Positions 1 to 9,893 are shown, numbered from the stretch's first letter. The stretch is 64,000 nt of DNA from Parietaria judaica (GCA_954871525.1 OX940866.1:16763001-16827000); one strand, 5' to 3'. The notes: a model not told the origin generated them from the sequence alone. Translations and numbers: made by a program.

Positions 1-200
1 AAAAATGGGAAAAAGACTCAGTTTTTTTTGGAGCACGCATTAATTGTTGAAACTGGGTTTTTAGAGAGCTACAAAAACTTTTAATGACAAAACTAACCCA
101 ATTTATAATAATACCACCCTAATAAAGTTCTAGCAACTCAAATCTCATCAAGAACCCATCGTATTTGCCCTCGTAAGAAAACCAATTTTTAACACTTTTC

Positions 201-216
201 GGTTAAGATTTTAACC
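201..216 (+). other. Inverted repeat GGTTAA-GATT-TTAACC (representative)
   Basis: A perfect 6-bp inverted repeat with a 4-base spacer sits at positions 201-216 of the monomer, in the most invariant part of the unit. A further TTAACG follows at 219-224. It is kept in nearly all monomers. Exceptions are 36845 and 37565, where TTTCTATTAAG destroys the left arm, and 60911 (CAGTTAAG). It could be a binding site for a dimeric protein or a small cruciform; the sequence shows only the symmetry. Confidence 0.7.
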
Positions 217-243
217 CATTAACGACTTGCTATAGAAACTACG

Positions 244-262
244 AGATAGTGCTTCGCTATTT
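244..262 (+). other. Imperfect hairpin around GTGCTTCGC (representative)
   Basis: Positions 244-262, AGATAGTG-CTT-CGCTATTT, can pair over eight positions with a three-base loop; two of the pairs are G-U wobbles if the plus strand is transcribed. The arms are nearly invariant. GTGCTTTGC in several E and A monomers (for example 44037, 54443) and GTGCATCGC at 40802 and 42958 alter the loop-closing end. Relevance would depend on the satellite being transcribed, for which there is no direct evidence here. Confidence 0.5.
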
Positions 263-279
263 AGGCATTAAAATAAGTA

Positions 280-300
280 AATGTGATACAATTACACATT
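280..300 (+). other. Inverted repeat AATGTG-9-CACATT (representative)
   Basis: Six-base arms at 280-285 and 295-300 of the monomer are perfectly complementary around a 9-base spacer. The spacer varies (GATAC, GAAAC, GATAA forms). The left arm is broken by the AAATATGATAC variant in many A monomers from 31807 onward, and the right arm by TTAGACATT at 21738 and 24614. The tolerated breaks suggest weaker constraint than for the 201-216 element. Confidence 0.6.
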
Positions 301-353
301 ATTAAGCATTTTGAAGTTCATTTTTTGTTTAAAATATCGTTTAATTAGGGTTC

Positions 354-370
354 TTTCGCAAAAAATGGGA
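354..370 (+). other. CENP-B box-like 17-bp motif (representative; at nearly every monomer junction)
   Basis: The junction reads TTTCGCAAAAAATGGGA (A-type next monomer) or TTTCGCGTAAAATGGGA (C-type next monomer). Against the known CENP-B box core NTTCGNNNNANNCGGGN it matches TTCG, the central A and GGG in exact spacing. The one difference is T for C at the start of CGGG, which is a CpG to TpG change. For a monomer starting at S the motif spans S-7 to S+9. By eye about 170 of 178 junctions keep it. Exceptions are starts 26052, 27849, 29647, 31087 and 45479 (TTTGC), 13852 (TAGG), 59473 (one G lost) and 6295 (truncation). Binding by a CENP-B-like protein is inference. Confidence 0.6.
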
Positions 371-389
371 AAAAGACTCAGTTTTTTTT
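360..389 (+). other. Phased A/T tracts: A6, A5, T8 (representative)
   Basis: From position 360 through 29 of the next monomer the unit has A6, TGGG, A5, GACTCAG, then T8. The centres are about 9.5 and 13.5 bp apart, close to a helical turn for the first pair. Such tracts favour intrinsic curvature, a common property of satellite DNA. In C monomers the first tract becomes GTAAAA. The T8 tract is the main length-slippage site: 7 T's at 7375, 10254, 13493, 47638, 53725, 55162 and 56599; 9 at 16357, 38644, 44037, 45118 and 63427; 10 at 59832 and 60552. Confidence 0.6.
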
Positions 390-2160
390 GGAGCACGCAT
401 TAATTGTTGAAACTGGGTTTTTAGAGAGCTACAAAAACTTTTAATGACAAAACTAACCCAATTTATAATAATACCACCCTAATAAAGTTCTAGCAGCTCA
501 AATCTCATCAAGAACCCATCATATTTGCCCTCGTAAGAAAACCAATTTTTAACATTTTTCGGTTAAGATTTTAACCCATTAACGATTTGCTATAGAAACT
601 ACGAGATAGTGCTTCGCTATTTAGGCATTAAAATAAGTAAATGTGATACAATTACACATTATTAAGAATTTTGAAGTTCATTTTTCGTTTAAAATATCGT
701 TTAATTAGGGTTCTTTCGCAAAAAATGGGAAAAAGACTCAGTTTTTTTTGGAGCACGCATTAATTGTTGAAACTAGGTTTTTAGAGAGCTACAAAAACTT
801 TTAATGCCAAAACAAACCCAATTTATAATAATAGCACCCTAATAAAGTTCTAGCAACTCAAATCTCATCAAGAACCCATCGTATTTGCCCTCGTAAGAAA
901 ACCAATTTTTAACACTTTTCGGTTAAGATTTTAACCCATTAACAACTTGCTATAGAAACTACGAGATAGTGCTTCGCTATTTAGCCATTAAAATAAGTAA
1001 ATGTGATACAATTACACATTATTAAGCATTTTGAAGTTCATTTTTTGATTAAAATATCGTTTAATTAGGGTTCTTTCGCAAAAAATGGGAAAAAGACTCA
1101 GTTTTTTTTGGAGCACGCATTAATTGTTGAAACTGGGTTTTTAGAGAGCTACAAAAACTTTTAATGACAAAACTAACCCAATTTATAATAATACCACCCT
1201 AATAAAGTTCTAGCAACTCAAATCTCATCAAGAACCCATCGTATTTGCCCTCGTAAGAAAACCAATTTTTAACACTTTTCGGTTAAGATTTTAACCCATT
1301 AACGACTTGCTATAGAAACTACGAGATAGTGCTTCGCTATTTAGCCATTAAAATAAGTAAATGTGATACAATTACACATTATTAAGCATTTTGAAGTTCA
1401 TTTTTTGTTTAAAATATCGTTTAATTAGGGTTCTTTCGCAAAAAATGGGAAAAAGACTCAGTTTTTTTTGGAGCACGCATTAATTGTTGAAACTGGGTTT
1501 TTAGAGAGCTACAAAAACTTTTAATGACAAAACTAACCCAATTTATAATAATACCACCCTAATAAAGTTCTAGCAGCTCAAATCTCATCAAGAACCCATC
1601 GTATTTGCCCTCGTAAGAAAACCAATTTTTAACATTTTTCGGTTAAGATTTTAACCCATTAACGACTTGCTATAGAAACTACGAGATAGTGCTTCGCTAT
1701 TTAGGCATTAAAATAAGTAAATGTGATACAATTACACATTATTAAGAATTTTGAAGTTCATTTTTCGTTTAAAATATCGTTTAATTAGGGTTCTTTCGCA
1801 AAAAATGGGAAAAAGACTCAGTTTTTTTTGGAGCACGCATTAATTGTTGAAACTGGGTTTTTAGAGAGCTACAAAAACTTTTAATGCCAAAACAAACCCA
1901 ATTTATAATAATAGCACCCTAATAAAGTTCTAGCAACTCAAATCTCATCAAGAACCCATCGTATTTGCCCTCGTAAGAAAACCAATTTTTAACACTTTTC
2001 GGTTAAGATTTTAACCCATTAACGACTTTCTATAGAAACTACGAGATAGTGCTTCGCTATTTAGGCATTAAAATAAGTAAATGTGATACAATTACACATT
2101 ATTAAGCATTTTGAAGTTCATTTTTTGTTTAAAATATCGTTTAATTAGGGTTCTTTCGCA

Positions 2161-3240
2161 AAAAATGGGAAAAAGACTCAGTTTTTTTTGGAGCACGCAT
2201 TAATTGTTGAAACTGGGTTTTAAGAAAGCTCCAAAAACTTTTAATGCCAAAACAAACCCAATTTATAATAATAGCACCCTAATGAAGGTCTAGCAACTCA
2301 AATCTCATCAAGAACCCATCGTATTTGCCCTCGTAAGAAAACCAATTTTTAACACTTTTCGGTTAAGATTTTAACCCATTAACGACTTGCTATAGAAACT
2401 ACGAGATAGTGCTTCGCTATTTAGGCATTAAAATAAGTAAATGTGATACAATTACACATTATTAAGCATTTTGAAGTTCATTTTTTGTTTAAAATATCGT
2501 TTAATTAGGGTTCTTTCGCAAAAAATGGGAAAAAGACTCAGTTTTTTTTGGAGCACGCATTAATTGTTGAAACTGGGTTTTTAGAGAGCTACAAAAACTT
2601 TTAATGACAAAACAAACCCAATTTATAATAATAGCACCCTAATGAAGGTCTAGCAACTCAAATCTCATCAAGAACCCATCGTATTTGCCCTCGTAAGAAA
2701 ACCAATTTTTAACACTTTTCGGTTAAGATTTTAACCCATTAACGACTTGCTATAGAAACTACGAGATAGTGCTTCGCTATTTAGGCATTAAAATAAGTAA
2801 ATGTGATACAATTACACATTATTAAGCATTTTGAAGTTCATTTTTTGTTTAAAATATCGTTTAATTAGGGTTCTTTCGCAAAAAATGGGAAAAAGACTCA
2901 GTTTTTTTTGGAGCACGCATTAATTGTTGAAACTGGGTTTTTAGAGAGCTACAAAAACTTTTAATGACAAAACTAACCCAATTTATAATAATACCACCCT
3001 AATAAAGTTCTAGCAGCTCAAATCTCATCAAGAACCCATCATATTTGCCCTCGTAAGAAAACCAATTTTTAACATTTTTCGGTTAAGATTTTAACCCATT
3101 AACGACTTGCTATAGAAACTACGAGATAGTGCTTCGCTATTTAGGCATTAAAATAAGTAAATGTGATACAATTACACATTATTAAGAATTTTGAAGTTCA
3201 TTTTTTGTTTAAAATATCGTTTAATTAGGGTTCTTTCGCG
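2161..3240 (+). repeat. First B monomer, A/B mosaic and an A monomer that precedes a C
   Basis: Monomers start at 2161, 2521 and 2881. The first is a canonical B (TAAGAAAGCTCC, GCCAAAACAAACCC, AATGAAGGTC). The second is a mosaic: A-type TTAGAGAGCTAC and GACAAAAC followed by B-type AAACCC, ATAGCACCC and AATGAAGG. The third is A with the tail AAGAATTTTG...TTTTTTGTTT and ends in CGCG instead of CGCA, so the next monomer begins GTAAAATGGG. In this window an A tail with TTTTTTG or TTTATTG, rather than TTTTTCG, is what stands before C monomers. Confidence 0.85.
2185..2237 (+). other. B-specific 10-bp inverted repeat TTTTTGGAGC / GCTCCAAAAA (representative)
   Basis: In B monomers the T-tract plus GGAGC (positions 25-34) is the exact reverse complement of GCTCCAAAAA at positions 68-77, with a 33-base spacer. 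In this first B monomer the arms are 2185-2194 and 2228-2237. A monomers have GCTACAAAAA and so one mismatch; C monomers with GCAGC also mismatch at that pair; D monomers (TCTCC) pair over nine bases; E monomers (TTCGAGC with GCTAC) pair worst. Stem strength therefore tracks subfamily. Confidence 0.7.
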
Positions 3241-3598
3241 TAAAATGGGAAAAAGGCTCAGTTTTTTTTGCAGCACGCATTAATTGTTGAAACTGGGTTT
3301 TTAGAGAGCTACAAAAACTTTTAATGACAAAACTAACCCAATTTCTAATAATAGCACCTAATTAAGGTCTAGCACACAAATCTCATCAAGAACCCATCGT
3401 ATTTGCCCTCGTAAGAAAACCAATTTTTAACACTTTTCGGTTAAGATTTTAACCCATTAACGACTTGCTATAGAAACTACGAGATAGTGCTTCGCTATTT
3501 AGCCATTAAAATAAGTAAATGTGATACAATTACACATTATTAAGCATTTTGAAGTTCATTTTTTGATTAAAATATCGTTTAATTAGGGTTCTTTCGCA
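3241..3598 (+). repeat. Isolated C-type monomer, 358 bp
   Basis: This is the only C monomer in the first 21 kb. Diagnostic marks are the GTAAAATGGG start, GGCTCAG, CAGCACG (position 31 G to C), TTTCTAATAATAG, and TAGCACACAAATC, which lacks one base relative to TAGCAACTCAAATC. It also reads GCACCTAATT where other C monomers have GCACCCTAATT, so it is 1 bp shorter than the usual 359. It carries the local GCC marker at position 265, like the surrounding A monomers, so its right half has been homogenised with its neighbours while its left half has not. Confidence 0.88.
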
Positions 3599-6118
3599 AA
3601 AAATGGGAAAAAGACTCAGTTTTTTTTGGAGCACGCATTAATTGTTGAAACTGGGTTTTTAGAGAGCTACAAAAACTTTTAATGACAAAACTAACCCAAT
3701 TTATAATAATACCACCCTAATAAAGTTCTAGCAACTCAAATCTCATCAAGAACCCATCGTATTTGCCCTCGTAAGAAAACCAATTTTTAACACTTTTCGG
3801 TTAAGATTTTAACCCATTAACGACTTGCTATAGAAACTACGAGATAGTGCTTCGCTATTTAGCCATTAAAATAAGTAAATGTGATACAATTACACATTAT
3901 TAAGCATTTTGAAGTTCATTTTTTGATTAAAATATCGTTTAATTAGGGTTCTTTCGCAAAAAATGGGAAAAAGACTCAGTTTTTTTTGGAGCACGCATTA
4001 ATTGTTGAAACTGGGTTTTTAGAGAGCTACAAAAACTTTTAATGACAAAACTAACCCAATTTATAATAATACCACCCTAATAAAGTTCTAGCAACTCAAA
4101 TCTCATCAAGAACCCATCATATTTGCCCTCGTAAGAAAACCAATTTTTAACATTTTTCGGTTAAGATTTTAACCCATTAACGATTTGCTATAGAAACTAC
4201 GAGATAGTGCTTCGCTATTTAGGCATTAAAATAAGTAAATGTGATACAATTACACATTATTAAGAATTTTGAAGTTCATTTTTCGTTTAAAATATCGTTT
4301 AATTAGGGTTCTTTCGCAAAAAATGGGAAAAAGACTCAGTTTTTTTTGGAGCACGCATTAATTGTTGAAACTGGGTTTTTAGAGAGCTACAAAAACTTTT
4401 AATGACAAAACTAACCCAATTTATAATAATACCACCCTAATAAAGTTCTAGCAGCTCAAATCTCATCAAGAACCCATCGTATTTGCCCTCGTAAGAAAAC
4501 CAATTTTTAACACTTTTCGGTTAAGATTTTAACCCATTAACGACTTGCTATAGAAACTACGAGATAGTGCTTCGCTATTTAGCCATTAAAATAAGTAAAT
4601 GTGATACAATTACACATTATTAAGCATTTTGAAGTTCATTTTTTGATTAAAATATCGTTTAATTAGGGTTCTTTCGCAAAAAATGGGAAAAAGACTCAGT
4701 TTTTTTTGGAGCACGCATTAATTGTTGAAACTGGGTTTTTAGAGAGCTACAAAAACTTTTAATGACAAAACTAACCCAATTTATAATAATACCACCCTAA
4801 TAAAGTTCTAGCAACTCAAATCTCATCAAGAACCCATCATATTTGCCCTCGTAAGAAAACCAATTTTTAACATTTTTCGGTTAAGATTTTAACCCATTAA
4901 CGATTTGCTATAGAAACTACGAGATAGTGCTTCGCTATTTAGGCATTAAAATAAGTAAATGTGATACAATTACACATTATTAAGAATTTTGAAGTTCATT
5001 TTTCGTTTAAAATATCGTTTAATTAGGGTTCTTTCGCAAAAAATGGGAAAAAGACTCAGTTTTTTTTGGAGCACGCATTAATTGTTGAAACTGGGTTTTT
5101 AGAGAGCTACAAAAACTTTTAATGCCAAAACAAACCCAATTTATAATAATAGCACCCTAATAAAGTTCTAGCAACTCAAATCTCATCAAGAACCCATCGT
5201 ATTTGCCCTCGTAAGAAAACCAATTTTTAACACTTTTCGGTTAAGATTTTAACCCATTAACGACTTGCTATAGAAACTACGAGATAGTGCTTCGCTATTT
5301 AGCCATTAAAATAAGTAAATGTGATACAATTACACATTATTAAGCATTTTGAAGTTCATTTTTTGTTTAAAATATCGTTTAATTAGGGTTCTTTCGCAAA
5401 AAATGGGAAAAAGACTCAGTTTTTTTTGGAGCACGCATTAATTGTTGAAACTGGGTTTTTAGAGAGCTACAAAAACTTTTAATGACAAAACTAACCCAAT
5501 TTATAATAATACCACCCTAATAAAGTTCTAGCAACTCAAATCTCATCAAGAACCCATCGTATTTGCCCTCGTAAGAAAACCAATTTTTAACACTTTTCGG
5601 TTAAGATTTTAACCCATTAACGACTTGCTATAGAAACTACGAGATAGTGCTTCGCTATTTAGCCATTAAAATAAGTAAATGTGATACAATTACACATTAT
5701 TAAGCATTTTGAAGTTCATTTTTTGTTTAAAATATCGTTTAATTAGGGTTCTTTCGCAAAAAATGGGAAAAAGACTCAGTTTTTTTTGGAGCACGCATTA
5801 ATTGTTGAAACTGGGTTTTTAGAGAGCTACAAAAACTTTTAATGACAAAACTAACCCAATTTATAATAATACCACCCTAATAAAGTTCTAGCAACTCAAA
5901 TCTCATCAAGAACCCATCGTATTTGCCCTCGTAAGAAAACCAATTTTTAACACTTTTCGGTTAAGATTTTAACCCATTAACGACTTGCTATAGAAACTAC
6001 GAGATAGTGCTTCGCTATTTAGCCATTAAAATAAGTAAATGTGATACAATTACACATTATTAAGCATTTTGAAGTTCATTTTTTGTTTAAAATATCGTTT
6101 AATTAGGGTTCTTTCGCA
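3599..6118 (+). repeat. Block of seven A monomers with the local GCC marker
   Basis: Monomers start at 3599, 3959, 4319, 4679, 5039, 5399 and 5759, all 360 bp. Five of the seven (not 3959 or 4679) read TTTAGCCATTA where the rest of the array reads TTTAGGCATTA. The two without it share CATATTTG, AACATTTTT, AACGATTTG, AAGAATTTTG and TTTTTCGTTT, giving a 720-bp alternation at 3599-5038. The monomer at 5039 is the A/B mosaic (GCCAAAACAAACCC with AATAAAG). The monomers at 5399 and 5759 look identical, suggesting a recent single-monomer duplication. Confidence 0.85.
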
Positions 6119-6294
6119 AAAAATGGGAAAAAGACTCAGTTTTTTTTGGAGCACGCATTAATTGTTGAAACTGGGTTTTTAGAGAGCTACAAAAACTTTT
6201 AATGACAAAACTAACCCAATTTATAATAATACCACCCTAATAAAGTTCTAGCAGCTCAAATCTCATCAAGAACCCATCGTATTTGCCCTCGTAA
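6119..6294 (+). repeat. Truncated A monomer, 176 bp; 184-bp internal deletion of the array
   Basis: The monomer runs normally to TTTGCCCTCGTAA (positions 1-176) and then passes directly into the AAAAATGGG that starts the next monomer. Positions 177-360, 184 bp, are missing. The junction is a run of seven A's, so the exact breakpoint is ambiguous within A's present on both sides. This is the only large deletion in the window and the only place where the 360-bp phase is lost. It also removes the left half of the CENP-B-like motif at this junction. It looks like a short-homology or slippage deletion at A-runs. Confidence 0.93.
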
Positions 6295-7014
6295 AAAAAT
6301 GGGAAAAAGACTCAGTTTTTTTTGGAGCACGCATTAATTGTTGAAACTGGGTTTTAAGAAAGCTCCAAAAACTTTTAATGCCAAAACAAACCCAATTTAT
6401 AATAATAGCACCCTAATGAAGGTCTAGCAACTCAAATCTCATCAAGAACCCATCGTATTTGCCCTCGTAAGAAAACCAATTTTTAACACTTTTCGGTTAA
6501 GATTTTAACCCATTAACGACTTGCTATAGAAACTACGAGATAGTGCTTCGCTATTTAGGCATTAAAATAAGTAAATGTGATATAATTACACATTATTAAG
6601 CATTTTGAAGTTCATTTTTTGATTAAAATATCGTTTAATTAGGGTTCTTTCGCAAAAAATGGGAAAAAGACTCAGTTTTTTTTGGAGCACGCATTAATTG
6701 TTGAAACTGGGTTTTTAGAGAGCTCCAAAAACTTTTAATACCAAAACTGACCCAATTTATAATAATACCACCCTAATGAAGGTCTAGCAACTCAAATTTC
6801 ATCAAGAACCCATCGTATTTGCTCTCGTAAGAAAACCAATTTTTAACACTTTTCGGTTAAGATTTTAACCCATTAACGACTTGCTATAGAAACTACGAGA
6901 TAGTGCTTCGCTATTTAGGCATTAAAATAAGTAAATGTGATACAATTACACATTATTAAGCATTTTGAAGTTCATTTTTTGATTAAAATATCGTTTAATT
7001 AGGGTTCTTTCGCA
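6295..7014 (+). repeat. B monomer followed by an A/B mosaic after the truncation
   Basis: Monomers start at 6295 and 6655. The first is B (TAAGAAAGCTCC, AATGAAGGTC) with a private GATATAATT. The second has A-type TTTTTAGAGAGC joined to B-type CTCCAAAAAC, then TAATACCAAAACTGACCC, A-type ATACCACCC and B-type AATGAAGG. It also has AATTTCATC and GCTCTCG, found nowhere else I noticed. This makes it one of the most diverged monomers, lying just beyond the deletion junction. Confidence 0.8.
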
Positions 7015-9893
7015 AAAAATGGGAAAAAGACTCAGTTTTTTTTGGAGCACGCATTAATTGTTGAAACTGGGTTTTTAGAGAGCTACAAAAACTTTTAATG
7101 ACAAAACTAACCCAATTTATAATAATACCACCCTAATAAAGTTCTAGCAGCTCAAATCTCATCAAGAACCCATCGTATTTGCCCTCGTAAGAAAACCAAT
7201 TTTTAACACTTTTCGGTTAAGATTTTAACCCATTAACGACTTGCTATAGAAACTACGAGATAGTGCTTCGCTATTTAGGCATTAAAATAAGTAAATGTGA
7301 TACAATTACACATTATTAAGAATTTTGAAGTTCATTTTTGGTTTAAAATATTGTTTAATTAGGGTTCTTTCGCAAAAAATGGGAAAAAGACTCAGTTTTT
7401 TTGGAGCACGCATTAATTGTTGAAACTGGGTTTTTAGAGAGCTACAAAAACTTTTAATGACAAAACTAACCCAATTTATAATAATACCACCCTAATAAAG
7501 TTCTAGCAACTCAAATCTCATCAAGAACCCATCATATTTGCCCTCGTAAGAAAACCAATTTTTAACATTTTTCGGTTAAGATTTTAACCCATTAACGATT
7601 TGCTATAGAAACTACGAGATAGTGCTTCGCTATTTAGGCATTAAAATAAGTAAATGTGATACAATTACACATTATTAAGAATTTTGAAGTTCATTTTTTT
7701 TTTAAAATATCGTTTAATTAGGGTTCTTTCGCAAAAAATGGGAAAAAGACTCAGTTTTTTTTGGAGCACGCATTAATTGTTGAAACTGGGTTTTTAGAGA
7801 GCTACAAAAACTTTTAATGCCAAAACTAACCCAATTTATAATAATAGCACCCTAATAAAGTTCTAGCAACTCAAATCTCATCAAGAACCCATCGTATTTG
7901 CCCTCGTAAGAAAACCAATTTTTAACACTTTTCGGTTAAGATTTTAACCCATTAACGACTTGCTATAGAAACTACGAGATAGTGCTTCGCTATTTAGGCA
8001 TTAAAATAAGTAAATGTGATACAATTACACATTATTAAGCATTTTGAAGTTCATTTTTTGTTTAAAATATCGTTTAATTAGGGTTCTTTCGCAAAAAATG
8101 GGAAAAAGACTCAGTTTTTTTTGGAGCACGCATTAATTGTTGAAACTGGGTTTTAAGAAAGCTCCAAAAACTTTTAATGCCAAAACAAACCCAATTTATA
8201 ATAATAGCACCCTAATGAAGGTCTAGCAACTCAAATCTCATCAAGAACCCATCGTATTTTCCCTCGTAAGAAAACCAATTTTTAACACTTTTCGGTTAAG
8301 ATTTTAACCCATTAACGACTTGCTATAGAAACTACGAGATAGTGCTTCGCTATTTAGGCATTAAAATAAGTAAATGTGATACAATTACACATTATTAAGC
8401 ATTTTGAAGTTCATTTTTTGATTAAAATATCGTTTAATTAGGGTTCTTTCGCAAAAAATGGGAAAAAGACTCAGTTTTTTTTGGAGCACGCATTAATTGT
8501 TGAAACTGGGTTTTTAGAGAGCTACAAAAACTTTTAATGCCAAAACAAACCCAATTTATAATAATAGCACCCTAATAAAGTTCTAGCAACTCAAATCTCA
8601 TCAAGAACCCATCGTATTTGCCCTCGTAAGAAAACCAATTTTTAACACTTTTCGGTTAAGATTTTAACCCATTAACGACTTGCTATAGAAACTACGAGAT
8701 AGTGCTTCGCTATTTAGGCATTAAAATAAGTAAATGTGATACAATTACACATTATTAAGCATTTTGAAGTTCATTTTTTGTTTAAAATATCGTTTAATTA
8801 GGGTTCTTTCGCAAAAAATGGGAAAAAGACTCAGTTTTTTTTGGAGCACGCATTAATTGTTGAAACTGGGTTTTAAGAAAGCTCCAAAAACTTTTAATGC
8901 CAAAACAAACCCAATTTATAATAATAGCACCCTAATGAAGGTCTAGCAACTCAAATCTCATCAAGAACCCATCGTATTTTCCCTCGTAAGAAAACCAATT
9001 TTTAACACTTTTCGGTTAAGATTTTAACCCATTAACGACTTGCTATAGAAACTACGAGATAGTGCTTCGCTATTTAGGCATTAAAATAAGTAAATGTGAT
9101 ACAATTACACATTATTAAGCATTTTGAAGTTCATTTTTTGTTTAAAATATCGTTTAATTAGGGTTCTTTCGCAAAAAATGGGAAAAAGACTCAGTTTTTT
9201 TTGGAGCACGCATTAATTGTTGAAACTGGGTTTTTAGAGAGCTACAAAAACTTTTAATGACAAAACAAACCCAATTTATAATAATAGCACCCTAATGAAG
9301 GTCTAGCAACTCAAATCTCATCAAGAACCCATCGTATTTGCCCTCGTAAGAAAACCAATTTTTAACACTTTTCGGTTAAGATTTTAACCCATTAACGACT
9401 TGCTATAGAAACTACGAGATAGTGCTTCGCTATTTAGGCATTAAAATAAGTAAATGTGATACAATTACACATTATTAAGCATTTTGAAGTTCATTTTTTG
9501 TTTAAAATATCGTTTAATTAGGGTTCTTTCGCAAAAAATGGGAAAAAGGCTCAGTTTTTTTTGGAGCACGCATTAATTGTTGAAACTGGGTTTTTAGAGA
9601 GCTACAAAAACTTTTAATGACAAAACTAACCCAATTTATAATAATACCACCCTAATAAAGTTCTAGCAACTCAAATCTCATCAAGAACCCATCGTATTTG
9701 CCCTCGTAAGAAAACCAATTTTTAACACTTTTCGGTTAAGATTTTAACCCATTAACGACTTGCTATAGAAACTACGAGATAGTGCTTCGCTATTTAGGCA
9801 TTAAAATAAGTAAATGTGATACAATTACACATTATTAAGCATTTTGAAGTTCATTTTTTGTTTAAAATATCGTTTAATTAGGGTTCTTTCGCA
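7015..9893 (+). repeat. A/B block, copy 1 of a duplicated unit (8 monomers)
   Basis: Monomers start at 7015, 7375, 7734, 8094, 8454, 8814, 9174 and 9534. The order is A with TTTTTGGTTTAAAATATTG; A with a seven-T tract (359 bp) and CATATTTG; an A form with GCCAAAACTAACCC and ATAGCACCC; B with GTATTTTCCC; an A/B mosaic; B with GTATTTTCCC; an A/B mosaic with AATGAAGG; and A with GGCTCAG. The third-fourth and fifth-sixth monomers are the same pair repeated, so this copy carries an extra 720-bp dimer compared with the copy at 9894. Confidence 0.78.

Larger units (their letters stand above)
1..360 (+). repeat. Reference monomer (type A), used for position numbering
   Basis: The first complete monomer. 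It has 110 G+C in 360 bases (60 C, 50 G) and nine CpG dinucleotides. Landmarks: A6-TGGG-A5 at the left end, T8 at 22-29, GAGCACGC at 31-38, A-type block TTAGAGAGCTAC at 61-72, ACCACCC at 113-119, AATAAAG at 121-127, TAGCAACTC at 131-139, hairpin GGTTAAGATTTTAACC at 201-216, hairpin around CTTCGCTAT at 244-262, inverted repeat AATGTG/CACATT at 280-300, and TTAGGGTTCTTTCGCA at the right end. All six frames are closed by stops within the unit or across its junction. The starting phase is arbitrary; no sequence boundary defines it. Confidence 0.95.
1..2160 (+). repeat. Trimer higher-order repeat, two copies of 1080 bp
   Basis: Six 360-bp monomers (starts 1, 361, 721, 1081, 1441, 1801) form two copies of a three-monomer unit. 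The first member is plain A. The second is A with TAGCAGCTC, AACATTTTT, AAGAATTTTG and TTTTTCGTTT. The third has an A-type left part (TTAGAGAGCTAC) joined to the B-type GCCAAAACAAACCC and ATAGCACCC, but keeps A-type AATAAAG. The copies differ by a few single bases, for example CATATTTG only in the first copy and GGC/GCC at position 265. The mosaic third member suggests old exchange between A and B monomers. Confidence 0.8.

Noticed and set aside
348..359. TTAGGGTTC resembling a telomere repeat or plant telo-box
   Set aside because: A single TTAGGG per monomer with no tandem telomeric repeats; chance occurrence in an AT-rich unit is likely.
348..360. GGGTTCTTTCGC as a possible RNA polymerase III B box
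   Set aside because: It matches only the first five bases (GGTTC) of the GGTTCGANNCC consensus, and no A box or terminator arrangement is visible at a suitable distance.
1..360. The 360-bp monomer as a dimer of two related 180-bp halves
   Set aside because: Comparing 1-180 with 181-360 shows only short echoes such as CCCAATTTATAA with ACCAATTTTTAA; no extended alignment supports an ancestral duplication by eye.
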